From Actinophytocola sp. (GTDB lineage: Bacteria > Actinomycetota > Actinomycetes > Mycobacteriales > Pseudonocardiaceae), in the NCBI GenBank assembly GCA_009377395.1, contig WHUB01000002.1, positions 47,231 to 111,230 of the forward strand: a stretch of DNA of 64,000 nt. Direction: 5' to 3'. Shown here piece after piece: positions 39,800 to 48,465 of this stretch. A program made the position numbers and the translations under genes. The notes under the pieces are model-generated. The model did no database searches. It had not been told where the DNA came from and saw only the letters and a list, made by a program, of their open reading frames with translations. Position 1 is the stretch's first letter. Each line of letters starts with the position of its first letter.

Positions 39800-40177
39800 G
39801 TGACCGGTCGGGACTCGCGGCTCGCGCTCGCACTGGCCCTGCTCCTCGGCGGGGTCGGCACCCTGCACTTCGCTGTACCCAAGTTCTTCGACGCGCTGAT
39901 CCCTCGCGCGCTGCCGGGCTCACCGCGCGCCTGGACCTACGGATCCGGTGTCGCCGAGCTCGGCTGCGCCGCCGCCGTCGCGGTGCCGCGAACCCGCCGC
40001 ATAGGCGCGACCCTCACCGCGCTGCTGTTCATCGCGGTGTTTCCCGGCAACGTCAAGATGGCCGTGGACTATCACGCCACCCGCAAGCCGCTGCCGATAC
40101 GGATCGCGACCCTGCTCCGGCTGCCGTTGCAGGCGCCGTTGGTGGCCTGGGCGTGGCGGGTGCGCGACCGCGCGTAG
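39800..40177 (+). CDS. DoxX-like small membrane protein
   Basis: The 125-residue protein has four hydrophobic helices: LALALALLLGGVGTLHFAVPKFFDAL, WTYGSGVAELGCAAAVAV, IGATLTALLFIAVFPGNVKMAVDY and LRLPLQAPLVAWAWRV. The pattern GTLHFAVPKFFDALIPRALPG and FPGNVKMAVDYH is typical of the DoxX superfamily. GTG 39800 with GGAGAG upstream, eight bases after the preceding gene's stop. Function unknown; some relatives help thiosulfate or quinone chemistry. Confidence 0.78.
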   Translation: MTGRDSRLALALALLLGGVGTLHFAVPKFFDALIPRALPGSPRAWTYGSGVAELGCAAAVAVPRTRRIGATLTALLFIAVFPGNVKMAVDYHATRKPLPIRIATLLRLPLQAPLVAWAWRVRDRA

Positions 40178-40264
40178 CCCCGCGACTCCAGAGAGCATCC
40201 AGATCGGCCATCGGCTAAGTTACGACCAGGCATGACGTGGCGGTCGATCGCGAAGGGAGTCCCG

Positions 40265-41350
40265 GTGAGCTGGCAGGAAGAGCTGCGCACGCTTGACGAG
40301 GACTTCTCGGCCGGGAAGATCACCGCCGACCAGTACCGGGAACGACGGGACCAGGTGCTGTCGTCGGCGGCCACGCCCCAGGACCAGCACGAAGGCAACA
40401 GCTACGACGAGACCACCCAATTCGTCGCCAAGAGCCAGGAAACCGAGGACACCGGCGAGGACGCGGAGAAGACGAAGGTGGTGCGGCCAGCGCAGCCGCC
40501 GGTGTCGCCGCCCGGTGGCTTTCCCCAGCAGTACCCGCAGTCCCCCGCCGGCGGATTTCCACAGCAGCAGCCGGCCTGGCACCAGCCTCAGCCCGACGCG
40601 TCCCCGCCGTGGAGCGGACAGGACTTCCCGCCGATCGCGCCGCTGACCGACCAGAGCTGGTTCCAGGAAGAGGACCACACCGACCGGACGACCACTATCG
40701 CCGTGTCGGCGGTCGTCATCCTGCTCGTCGCCGGTCTGGCGGTCGGCGGATGGCTGCTGTGGTTGCGAGGCCCGTCGGAGTCGCCGAGCACGGCGGTCGC
40801 GGCGGCGGAGCTGACCACGACGCCACCGACCACCATCACCACGACAACAACGACGCCGCCCGCGCCACCGCCGCCCACGAGCAACGCCGCAGCACTGGTC
40901 ACACCGCCCGGCCAGAAGCGCCCGGGCGGCGGCCCGTTCGACCTCGCGGCGCTGAACAAGAAGACCCTGCTGCCGTCCTCGATGCTGGACGAGCTCGCGG
41001 CGGCCAAAATGGACACCGGACTACTCAGGATCACCATGGTCGACAAGTCGATCATGGCTGTGCTGGCGGTCGAGCTCACGAAGAAGGACCGGGTCGACGA
41101 GGTCGCCGACGCCTATGCCAAGGCGCAGGCACGCGGCGGCCTGGCGCGCGATGGCGGCCTCTCGATGCGCGGCGTCCAGGTGTACAGCGCACCGAAGCGG
41201 TCCAACAAGGCGGTGTTCCGCGCCGTCTACGTCCTGCACAACCGGGTGATCATCGTGGGGGCCATCGGCACGAACCGCGGCGACGCCGAGCGGCAGTTCG
41301 AGAAGCTGCTGCGGGACCAGGTCGACCACGCGCCGCCGACCGCTCGTTGA
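40265..41350 (+). CDS. Single-pass membrane protein with Thr/Pro linker, unknown function
   Basis: The 361-residue product begins VSWQEELRTLDEDFSAGKITADQYRERRDQVLS, a SHOCT-like short helical pair. A Pro/Gln-rich cytoplasmic stretch, a membrane helix (TIAVSAVVILLVAGLAVGGWLLWL), a Thr/Pro-rich exported linker and a folded exported domain of about 130 residues (FDLAALNKKTLLPSSMLDELAAAKMDTGLLRITMVDKS) follow. GTG 40265 has a GGGAG site; the track start at 40232 lies four bases after the predicted transcription start, so it is possible too. No enzyme motif is visible. Confidence 0.78.
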   Translation: MSWQEELRTLDEDFSAGKITADQYRERRDQVLSSAATPQDQHEGNSYDETTQFVAKSQETEDTGEDAEKTKVVRPAQPPVSPPGGFPQQYPQSPAGGFPQQQPAWHQPQPDASPPWSGQDFPPIAPLTDQSWFQEEDHTDRTTTIAVSAVVILLVAGLAVGGWLLWLRGPSESPSTAVAAAELTTTPPTTITTTTTTPPAPPPPTSNAAALVTPPGQKRPGGGPFDLAALNKKTLLPSSMLDELAAAKMDTGLLRITMVDKSIMAVLAVELTKKDRVDEVADAYAKAQARGGLARDGGLSMRGVQVYSAPKRSNKAVFRAVYVLHNRVIIVGAIGTNRGDAERQFEKLLRDQVDHAPPTAR

Positions 41351-41398
41351 TCCCGACCCGCCCCGCGATCGGACCCACCGTAGCGGCTGTTCGGTCGA

Positions 41399-41427
41399 TT
41401 GAACTGGGCACCGAACCGGCTTAGCGT
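41399..41427 (+). promoter_or_regulatory. Promoter of the DUF5995 gene
   Basis: TTGAAC (41399-41404), a 17-base spacer and TAGCGT (41422-41427) form a vegetative-type promoter. The predicted start near 41434 leaves a leader of about 55 bases before ATG 41489. Confidence 0.55.
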
Positions 41428-41488
41428 CATTTTCAGCCATGGAAACAGTCGCCAGTGATCTATGGCCACATCATGGCTGGAGTGAGAA

Positions 41489-42484
41489 ATGACCCCGATC
41501 CACACCCCTCGTCACCGACGCCGTCTCATGACGGTTCTCGCGGCCGTGCTCGCCCTGGTAGTCGTCCCGTTGCTTCCGGTGACCGCCAGCGCGGAAGACG
41601 CCGCCGTTTCGAATCCGTTGACAATAAATTGGGCAAGCCTCTTGCCCGGATTCATCGGGCCGTTCGATCCAGCCAGTTCCGATGAATGCCTATCCGGAAA
41701 GGACATCTGTGCCAAGAAGACCATCAGGGAGATGGAAAACCAGCTCAATTCCCTTGTCGAGAACTGCGACCACAATGCGGTGTTCTCGCTCGCCTACACC
41801 CGGATCACGCAGGGATACAACTGGATTCGAACCACGACCAACGCCGACGGTAGCCGCTACTACCAGGACACGGCATGGCTGAACTACGTCGTCGAGACGT
41901 TCGCGCGGGCGTACCTGGGGGCGTTCGACAAATGGACCGCCAACGACCCGACGCTGCCCGCGGCGTGGCAGATCGCGTTCGACGCCGCGGCGGCGAAGCG
42001 AGCCACCGGCACCGGCAACCTACTGCTGGGGATCAACGCCCACATCAACCGCGATCTGGCGTTCGTGATGGCGGCGAGCGGGCTGGTCCGGCCTGACGGC
42101 CAGTCGGGCAAGCCGGACTACGACAAGGTCAACGAGCTGCTGCTGATGCTGACGAAGCCGCTCACCGCCGAGCTTGCCGCACGCCTCGACTCGTCCATGG
42201 CCAGTGGCGATGCCAGCCTGGCCGACCCGGCCAGCTACCAGCTGATCGTCGGCTGGCGCGAGCGGGCGTGGCGTAACGCCGAAGCACTGGCCAGCGCGAC
42301 GACGGACGAAGAGTGGGAGCTCACCGCCGCGAGGATCGAGCGAGACGCCGCGGCCGAAGGCGCGCTGCTGCTGACGTCCAACGCCTACCTGCCACCACTG
42401 ACGACGTCACAGAAACGCGACACGTACTGCGCCGCGAACCACTCCGACCCGGCCCCCATGTCCTATCCGTTCAGTCTGAAGTAG
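41489..42484 (+). CDS. Secreted DUF5995-family protein
   Basis: The 331-residue protein begins with a Sec signal peptide (MTPIHTPRHRRRLMTVLAAVLALVVVPLLPVTASA, cleavage before EDAA). The mature part is helical with two close Cys (DECLSGKDICAKK), a conserved core FARAYLGAFDKW, LPAAWQIAFDAAA, LLGINAHINRDLAFVMAASG and a final Cys (DTYCAANH). HINRDL suggests a metal- or ligand-binding site. I recognise it as DUF5995, whose function is unknown. It stands alone behind its own promoter. Confidence 0.83.
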   Translation: MTPIHTPRHRRRLMTVLAAVLALVVVPLLPVTASAEDAAVSNPLTINWASLLPGFIGPFDPASSDECLSGKDICAKKTIREMENQLNSLVENCDHNAVFSLAYTRITQGYNWIRTTTNADGSRYYQDTAWLNYVVETFARAYLGAFDKWTANDPTLPAAWQIAFDAAAAKRATGTGNLLLGINAHINRDLAFVMAASGLVRPDGQSGKPDYDKVNELLLMLTKPLTAELAARLDSSMASGDASLADPASYQLIVGWRERAWRNAEALASATTDEEWELTAARIERDAAAEGALLLTSNAYLPPLTTSQKRDTYCAANHSDPAPMSYPFSLK

Positions 42485-42563
42485 GAACGCCCGCCAGGGA
42501 GTCAGCCGGGGAGCGCGGGGGGGTGAACCGACTCCCTGGGCAGGGCGTGGCACGCGTGGCGAC

Positions 42564-42785
42564 TCAGTCGCCACCTGCGCCGCCGGGATGCTGGCCGTTC
42601 GCCGCACACCATTCTTCGACGGTCTGATCCTGTGCTTCGGCCGCGGCCTCCAGCGCCTGGAACGGCGGGGCCTTGCGCTTGTGCTCCTCGCCGTTCGGCC
42701 CCGGTTCCGCCGTCGCGATACCGGCGCCGCCACCAATCAGCAGCGCGATCGCCACGGGCGCCACGAGCCTGCTCAGTCGCATCAT
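42564..42785 (-). CDS. Small secreted protein, unknown
   Basis: The 73-residue product (ATG 42785, AAGGAG site) starts with a signal peptide MMRLSRLVAPVAIALLIGGGAGIATA cleaved before EPGPNGEE. The mature peptide is about 47 residues: an acidic/basic stretch (EEHKRKAPPFQALEAAAEAQDQTVEEWCAANGQHPGGAGGD) with one Cys. The track only shows it as the tail of a longer wrong start. It diverges from the frameshifted lipoprotein gene. No family recognised. Confidence 0.7.
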   Translation of the reverse strand: MMRLSRLVAPVAIALLIGGGAGIATAEPGPNGEEHKRKAPPFQALEAAAEAQDQTVEEWCAANGQHPGGAGGD

Positions 42786-42895
42786 TGCTCCTTTTCGTTG
42801 CGCTACATTCACAACGGCATCCTGCGGCCAGATCGGCAGGCACGGCCCCAACTTTCGATGTCGCTTGAACGTTGGATTCTGGGTAGTATTTCCCG

Positions 42896-43590
42896 GTGCA
42901 TTCGCTAGGGCAATCAACGTCCACGTCGTCGCGATCGGTGGCGTTGTTCGTTGTTTTTCTGGCGATTGTGGCGGCGTGCGGAACGAGCGATATCGAAAAG
43001 GATTCCGCGCCGCAGGGTGCCGCATTGGCGCCCTCTTTCGCGCCAATTCCGGCCACGCACGTACCCGCGACCACGAGCACCCGCCGCGTCCGGCCGGGCC
43101 GTCGGTCGCGCCGCGCCCGCCGACGGTCACCACGGCCCGGATCACCGACGCCACCGACGACGTCCACTGGACGCTGCGTCCGCCACCCGGCTACACCGAC
43201 ATCACCGCCGCCGCGCTCAGCAGGACGGCGGAGGGGTTCACGCTGCGGGTGCGGTTCGCGGCCGCGCCGCCACCCCGGCAGCCGGACAGCGACACCACCG
43301 GAGACGGCGAGATCGACTACGAGATCTGGGCCAACCTCGCCGACAACGGCTGGGGGCCGAGCTACCCCGCCCGGCGTCATGACGTGGCGCGGTTCATGGC
43401 GGACAGCGGCGTCGACGTCCGCGCGGACGTCGCCACCCTGGTTTTCCGGTTCCCGCTCACGCTGCTGGACGGCGCCACCACCTTCCGATGGGCGACGGCC
43501 ACCGAATGGGGCAGCTACCAGACGCTCGCCACCCCGGCGGCCGACACCGACTACGCCCCCGACATCGGCGCGGCGGCCTTCCCCGGCTGA
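42896..43590 (+). pseudogene. Frameshifted lipoprotein gene (signal and mature domain in different frames)
   Basis: The GTG at 42896, six bases behind TAGTAT (42884-42889), begins MHSLGQSTSTSSRSVALFVV, a lipoprotein signal with lipobox IVAAC near residue 28. This frame runs on to 43600 but becomes Arg/Pro-rich nonsense. In the frame one base back, a well-formed exported domain follows from about 43085 to the stop at 43590 (VTTARITDATDDVHWTLRPP, DGEIDYEIWANLADNGWGP, VFRFPLTLLDGATTFRWATATEWGSY). Loss of one C in the run at 43080-43082 (ACCCG for ACCCCG) would explain it. It could be a real mutation, a sequencing error or, less likely, programmed slippage. Confidence 0.75.
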
Positions 43591-43711
43591 CGCGCGGTGA
43601 TCGCGGTCACCGGGCTCTGGTGATACAAGACCCTTGCCGCAACAATTCGTTAGCCTGCACGTTCACAGGCTGGAGGGTTCAACACAAGGCTGGGGGACGA
43701 AGGAGCGGGCA

Positions 43712-44470
43712 ATGGACATCACCTCGACAGCAGCGATCGTCACCGGCGGTGCGTCCGGGCTCGGCGGAGCGACGGCGGCGGCACTCGCCGCCAAGGGCGC
43801 GAGCGTGTTCGCGTTCGACCTGCCCGCCGCGATCGAGCAGGCCGAGCGCACCGAGGGCATCACCTACGTCGAGACCGACGTGACCGACCCGGAGCAGGTG
43901 CAGGCCGCCGTCGCGACGGCCGCAGGCGCGGGCGTCCCGCTGCGCACCGTGGTGAACTGCGCGGGCATCGGCCCGTCCGCCCGCATCCTGTCGAAGAAGG
44001 GCACGCACGACCTGGCGCTGTTCCGCAAGGTCATCGAGGTGAACCTGATCGGCACCTTCAACGTCACCACCCTCGCCGCCGAGGCCATCGCCAAGACCGA
44101 GCCGCTCGCCGACAACGCGCGCGGCGTCGTCATCAACACCGCCTCCATCGCCGCCTACGACGGGCAGATCGGCCAGGTCGCCTACGCCGCGTCCAAGGGC
44201 GGCGTCGTCGGGCTGAACCTGCCGGCCGCGCGCGACCTCGCCTCGTCCGGCATCCGCGTCATGACGATCGCCCCCGGCATCATCGACACCCCGATGCTGG
44301 CCACGGTCGGCGAGGAGTTCCGCGCCGCGCTCGCGGAGGGCATCCCGTTCCCGAAGCGGCTCGGCAAGCCGGCCGAGTACGCACAGCTCGCCATCGACAT
44401 CGTCGAGCACGACTACCTGAACGGCGAGGTCATCCGGCTGGACGGCTCGCTGCGGATGGCGCCGCGCTGA
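43712..44470 (+). CDS. Short-chain dehydrogenase/reductase, 3-hydroxyacyl-CoA dehydrogenase type
   Basis: The 252-residue NAD(P) enzyme has the SDR marks: TGGASGLGGATA (cofactor loop), ETDVTD (Asp for NAD adenine), NCAGIG, and the catalytic Ser-Tyr-Lys in INTASIAAYDGQIGQVAYAASKGG. The overall sequence, including SARILSKKGTHDLALFRKVIEVNLIGTFN and IIDTPMLATVGEEFRAALAEGIPFPKRLGKPAEYA, is of the HSD10/type-2 3-hydroxyacyl-CoA dehydrogenase group acting in fatty acid or branched-chain degradation. ATG 43712 with AAGGAG upstream; the track start at 43634 is too early. It converges with the nuclease gene. Confidence 0.92.
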   Translation: MDITSTAAIVTGGASGLGGATAAALAAKGASVFAFDLPAAIEQAERTEGITYVETDVTDPEQVQAAVATAAGAGVPLRTVVNCAGIGPSARILSKKGTHDLALFRKVIEVNLIGTFNVTTLAAEAIAKTEPLADNARGVVINTASIAAYDGQIGQVAYAASKGGVVGLNLPAARDLASSGIRVMTIAPGIIDTPMLATVGEEFRAALAEGIPFPKRLGKPAEYAQLAIDIVEHDYLNGEVIRLDGSLRMAPR

Positions 44471-44474
44471 CCCG

Positions 44475-46109
44475 CTACAGGTCGCCGATGTACGGCACGT
44501 CCGCCATCGCCGGTCCCGACATCCACACCCGCAGGGCGTGGGTGGCACGGACGTCGTCCTCGTTGTAGCGCAGCAGCCGCTCCCGCTGCCGCAGGGCGGG
44601 AGCGCTGCCGTCCATGCCGACGGCCTCGCGGTACCACCGCATCGACGCCTCGCCGCTCGCGTCGGGGTCGTCCCAGTCGTGGCCCGCCTGCCGCGCCACC
44701 ACCTTCAGGCCCTTCCCGGCCGTCGACAGGAAGGTGTCCGAGACGCTCTGGAACAGGTCTACCCACTCGTCGGAGTCGACGAACGCCTGCACCTCGCCGA
44801 CCTCGGGCACGCCCGGCTTGCCCGCGAACCGGGTCGCCGAGCCGAGCAGCCAGCGGTTCTCGGCGAGCGCGTTGTAGCAATAGGCGCGGAACGTCAGCCC
44901 CCGCCGCGCCGCCCTGGCGCGCACCTCGCCGAACCAGGACCAGAACTCGGCGAAGGAGCGGGCCTCGTCGTCGGTCGGCACCGGCTCCCAGGTCGCGAAC
45001 GAGTGGTAGCCGTGCGGCAGCCCGATGTCGGCGCCGGACAGCAGCGCGCCCCAGAGGTAGGCGCCGTGGTCGGCGAAGCTCTCCATGTCGACGTCGACCT
45101 CGACGTCGCCGCGTGGCACCACGACCTCGGGCACCTTCCGCACCACCGAGACACCGCCGCGCCACGCCCGCGCGAGCGCGACGGCGTGCTCGAACGTGGT
45201 GCCCGTCAGCGGCACCGGCGGCTCGCCCGCCGGGTCGAGCGCCGCCAGCGCGTCCACCGTCGCGACGCCGCGCTCCCGCAGGTTGACGGCGTCGTCGCCG
45301 CGCACCACCAGGCTGACGTCGCGGGCGTCGAGCAGCGCGGGCTCGCACACCGGCCACCACGGGCACTGCTTGCACTCCACGATCCGGGACGGCTGCGCCA
45401 GCGGCTGGGCGCCGGTAGCCGCCGCGACGGCGATGGCGTGCCGGTCGGCGAAGCGGCCGGCGTACTCGGCCATCGCGCTGCGGTCGCCGGGAAACGTCGG
45501 CGCGTCGAGGTCGTGCCACACCACGACGTCGGCGTCCAGCCCGATCACGCCGCCCCGCGCGGCATCCGGCTCGGCGTACCCGGCCGCGCGCAGCAGTTCG
45601 CGCAGGTGGGCGAGCCGCAGCTGGTCCCTCGGGTGGGAGCGCACCTTGCGCTCGGCGTCCTCCCGCGCGGCTGCCGGGTCGAGGTCGGTCAGCGCCGTCG
45701 TCATCGCCCCGGCGCCGGGGTCGGTGATCCGATGCCGCACCACGATCACCGGCAGGTAGCCGTGCTCGGTGCGCACCAGCACCTCGGCCCCGCCGCGCCG
45801 ACCGCCCTCGGTGTCGGCGGGCAGCAGGGCGCCCGACACGTACGGCGCACCGGCGGCCAGCGCCGCCGCCGTCGCCTCGACCCGCTCCCTCGGCTGCGCG
45901 GTGAGCGGCACGGACACCCAGCCGTCCGGCTGGGCGGTGCGGAGCCGCTCGATGACGTCGAGCCGATGCTCGGCCGCGTCCGCGATGCGCTGCTCGGCCG
46001 CCGGGTTGGGCGGCGCCAGCTCGACGTCGGCGTACGCGGGGTCGTTCTCGAGGTGCACGCGACGCCTGCACCTCGTCAGCACCCCCGCGTCGAGCAGCAC
46101 GTCAGCCAT
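44475..46109 (-). CDS. TM0106-type RecB-like putative nuclease
   Basis: The 544-residue protein combines a RecB/Cas4-like N-terminal nuclease part (GVLTRCRRRVHLENDPAYADVEL, ECKQCPWWPVCEP with a possible iron-sulfur or zinc Cys set, VIGLDADVVVWHDLDAPTFPGDRSAMAEYAGRFADRHA) with a C-terminal RNase H-like 3'-5' exonuclease region (VEVDVDMESFADHGAYLWGALL, and RLLRYNEDDVRATHALRVWM with DEDD-type acids). This matches the TM0106 family. Its biological role is unknown; it probably acts on DNA or RNA in repair or degradation. ATG 46109. It diverges from the DUF6474 gene. Confidence 0.85.
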   Translation of the reverse strand: MADVLLDAGVLTRCRRRVHLENDPAYADVELAPPNPAAEQRIADAAEHRLDVIERLRTAQPDGWVSVPLTAQPRERVEATAAALAAGAPYVSGALLPADTEGGRRGGAEVLVRTEHGYLPVIVVRHRITDPGAGAMTTALTDLDPAAAREDAERKVRSHPRDQLRLAHLRELLRAAGYAEPDAARGGVIGLDADVVVWHDLDAPTFPGDRSAMAEYAGRFADRHAIAVAAATGAQPLAQPSRIVECKQCPWWPVCEPALLDARDVSLVVRGDDAVNLRERGVATVDALAALDPAGEPPVPLTGTTFEHAVALARAWRGGVSVVRKVPEVVVPRGDVEVDVDMESFADHGAYLWGALLSGADIGLPHGYHSFATWEPVPTDDEARSFAEFWSWFGEVRARAARRGLTFRAYCYNALAENRWLLGSATRFAGKPGVPEVGEVQAFVDSDEWVDLFQSVSDTFLSTAGKGLKVVARQAGHDWDDPDASGEASMRWYREAVGMDGSAPALRQRERLLRYNEDDVRATHALRVWMSGPAMADVPYIGDL

Positions 46110-46286
46110 GCGGCCTCCTGCTCGCGCGCGGACACCGCGCCATTGGCCTCACGTCGGCCAGCATGGTGTCCGATGATTCGGACCTGCAAGCAGTCCTCAT
46201 GCCACCACCCTAAGCGCAGCCACCGACACCCCGTGCGGAGCGTGTCCCGCTGGGCGACCGGGCCACCCGGGAAGTAAGTTGATCGC

Positions 46287-46889
46287 ATGGCGCGCAAGAA
46301 GAAGGCGGCGGACGACGCGGAGCACGGCTTCGCGGCGGAAGCCGTCGAGTCGCTGGACAAGGCCGCCGGCTCCAAAGCGCTACGGAAGGCCGCCAAGAAG
46401 GAACGCAAGGCTGCCAAGAAGGCGGCGACGGCTGACGAGGAGCAGGCCCTGACTGTGAAGAAGGCGCGCAACGCGCTGACGGTGACGAAGACGCTCCTTC
46501 CCGCTGTGCTTCCCGTCATCGCTCCGATCGCGGTGCGGGCGGCGGGGGCCTGCCGCGACGCCTACGACAGGTACCAGGCGCACCGGCTCGGCGTCGCCGT
46601 CGACTCCCTCGGCGAGTACTCCGGTCACGGCGCGGCCCTGCATGCGCGGATCGCCGGGCTCTCCGACGGCCTGAGCGAGCTGCGCGTGGGCGGCACGGCC
46701 GAGGGCGCGGCCTTCGCGGCGGAGGCGGTCGGCACCGTCCGCCAGCTCAGCTCGGCGGTGCGGGCCGCGGAGCGGATGCCGTCGGCGCGCAGGCGCGAAG
46801 CACATCGCGCCATCGCTGCCGAGCTGGACGAGATCGAGGCGACCCTGCTGCGGCATCTCGGCGTCGAAACACGGAAGGACCGAGCATGA
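46287..46889 (+). CDS. DUF6474-type conserved actinobacterial protein
   Basis: The 200-residue protein starts with a Lys/Ala-rich basic region (MARKKKAADDAEHGFAAEAVESLDKAAGSKALRKAAKKERKAAKKAA), a semi-hydrophobic segment (TVTKTLLPAVLPVIAPIAVRAAGA) and a helical C-terminal part. I recognise the pattern as DUF6474; function unknown. TAAGTT (46275-46280) lies six bases before ATG 46287, which predicts a leaderless message. Its stop overlaps the copC start by four bases, so the two are translationally coupled. Confidence 0.78.
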   Translation: MARKKKAADDAEHGFAAEAVESLDKAAGSKALRKAAKKERKAAKKAATADEEQALTVKKARNALTVTKTLLPAVLPVIAPIAVRAAGACRDAYDRYQAHRLGVAVDSLGEYSGHGAALHARIAGLSDGLSELRVGGTAEGAAFAAEAVGTVRQLSSAVRAAERMPSARRREAHRAIAAELDEIEATLLRHLGVETRKDRA

Positions 46890-47416
46890 CCCGACCGACA
46901 CTGACGCGCGCCGCGATCGCGGCACTGCTCGCGGTGCTGGCGCTGCTCGGGACGGCGCCGCAGGCGCTGGCGCACACCTCGCTGACCGGCTCTGACCCGG
47001 CGAAGGGGGCGAAGGTCGACGTCGCGCCGAAGCGGGTGACGCTGACCTTCGACGAGCCGGTGCAGTCCGGCGACGTCAACCAGCTCGTCGTCACCGACCC
47101 GTCGGGCGGCCAGTGGGCACACGGCCCGGTCTCGGTCGACGGCAACGAGGTGTCCCGCGCGCTCGGCCAGCTCGGCCCGGCCGGTGAGTACACCATCGGC
47201 TTCCGGGTGCTGTCCGAGGACGGCCACCCGGTGACGAGGGAGATCCCGTTCACCTACACCACCGGCACCTCGGCGGCGCCGGAGACCACCACCGGCACCT
47301 CGGGGACGAACCAGCGCGAGGACGACGCCGGTGTCCCGGTGTGGGTGTGGGTCGTCGGCGCGGTCGCCCTGCTCGGAGCGGGTGGCGCGCTCGCGGTGCG
47401 GCTCGGCCGGGAGTGA
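46886..47416 (+). CDS. copC: CopC-domain copper-binding membrane protein
   Basis: The 176-residue protein has a signal peptide ending in PQALA, so the mature chain begins HTSLTGSDPAKG: the N-terminal His is the copper ligand of CopC domains. The beta-sandwich (VDVAPKRVTLTFDEPVQSG, EYTIGFRVLSEDGHPVTREIPFTYT) supplies DGHP, the second His site. A Thr-rich linker and one C-terminal membrane helix (VPVWVWVVGAVALLGAGGALAVRL) anchor it outside the membrane. CopC proteins handle Cu(II). The usual partner CopD gene is absent nearby. Confidence 0.9.
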   Translation: MTRPTLTRAAIAALLAVLALLGTAPQALAHTSLTGSDPAKGAKVDVAPKRVTLTFDEPVQSGDVNQLVVTDPSGGQWAHGPVSVDGNEVSRALGQLGPAGEYTIGFRVLSEDGHPVTREIPFTYTTGTSAAPETTTGTSGTNQREDDAGVPVWVWVVGAVALLGAGGALAVRLGRE

Positions 47417-47542
47417 CTAGCCGGGCCGAATTCCTAGGATCGCGCGGATCCACATGATCGGAAGCGGTGAACGGTACCGCTACGTCGGTGAACGCCACCC
47501 ACCATCCGGGCGGTTCGTACGGTTCCTCCGGTATGCGCGGAG

Positions 47543-48439
47543 TCAGCGGAACCGGGCCCAGCGCGCCATGCGACTGCCCGCTCTGAGATCCGCGAGCCTT
47601 CGTCGCAACTCCGGCCGCACCTCGGGATGGCTGCGCAGGATCGGCAGCACGCTCGTGGTCAGCTTCAACTCCCGCGCCGCTCGCAGCACCTCGAAGCCCT
47701 CCCAGGCCATGACGTCGAAGCCGTAGGCCTCCGCCAGCTCCCGGTACACCGCCCTCGGCTCGCCGAACCGCAGCACGCCGATCGCGACCGGGATCAGGTC
47801 CCATTCGGGCGGCCCGAACCCGGCCGAGTCGAAGTCGCAGAGCACCGGGCCGTCCGGCCCGGCGAGCACGTTGCCGAGATGCGCGTCGCCGTGTGCCAGC
47901 GCGGGTCGCAGCGGGAAGTCGAGCGCGTCGAGCTTGGCCTGCACCTCGTCACACCGGTCGAGCAGGAACCGCCGGTCGGCGAGGTCCAGCTCCTCGGCGT
48001 CGGCCACCCGTGACCGCACGTCGGTCAGCGGCGACCACCCGGGCAGGCCCGGCGGTGCGGGCAGCGCGTGCACTCGCCGCAGCAACAGCGCCAGGTCGGC
48101 GGGCGCCGGTCGCACCGGCCGCTCGGGCACCCGCCACCACACCGTCGCGACCTGCGCGCCTGCCGTGACCGGCTGCTCGATGCCGGGATAAAGCCGCACC
48201 GCGGGCACGTCGTGGCGGGCGAAGTGCTCGGCGACGCCGACCACCTTGGCGACCCGGTGGCGCAGCGTCTTCGAGGCCACGATGCGCACCACGACCGGCG
48301 CGGCGGCCAGCGCGAACACCGCGTTGTTCGTGAACCGCAGCAGCTCGGCGCCTGCCGGGTCGAGGCCAGCCTGCTCACAGACATCGCCGAGTGCGGCGTC
48401 GAGCTTGTCCCGCGTGAAGCGGGGATTCAGCTCCGGCAC
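47543..48439 (-). CDS. Aminoglycoside phosphotransferase (APH)-family kinase
   Basis: The 298-residue protein has the APH/choline-kinase fold: FTNNAVFALAAAPVVVRIVASKTLRHRVAKVVGVAEHFA (nucleotide-binding lobe), the catalytic loop RPALAHGDAHLGNVLAGPDGPVLCDFDSAGFGPPEWDLIPVAI with Asp/His-x-N and DFD. The substrate may be a small alcohol or an antibiotic; nothing here tells. I use GTG 48439 (VPELNPRFTRDKL). The track joins it to a shadow over the upstream gene. It follows the XRE-TPR regulator by 26 bases and is probably co-transcribed. Confidence 0.87.
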   Translation of the reverse strand: MPELNPRFTRDKLDAALGDVCEQAGLDPAGAELLRFTNNAVFALAAAPVVVRIVASKTLRHRVAKVVGVAEHFARHDVPAVRLYPGIEQPVTAGAQVATVWWRVPERPVRPAPADLALLLRRVHALPAPPGLPGWSPLTDVRSRVADAEELDLADRRFLLDRCDEVQAKLDALDFPLRPALAHGDAHLGNVLAGPDGPVLCDFDSAGFGPPEWDLIPVAIGVLRFGEPRAVYRELAEAYGFDVMAWEGFEVLRAARELKLTTSVLPILRSHPEVRPELRRRLADLRAGSRMARWARFR

Positions 48440-48465
48440 CGCGTGGCAGCCTTCGGGTCGGCCGG

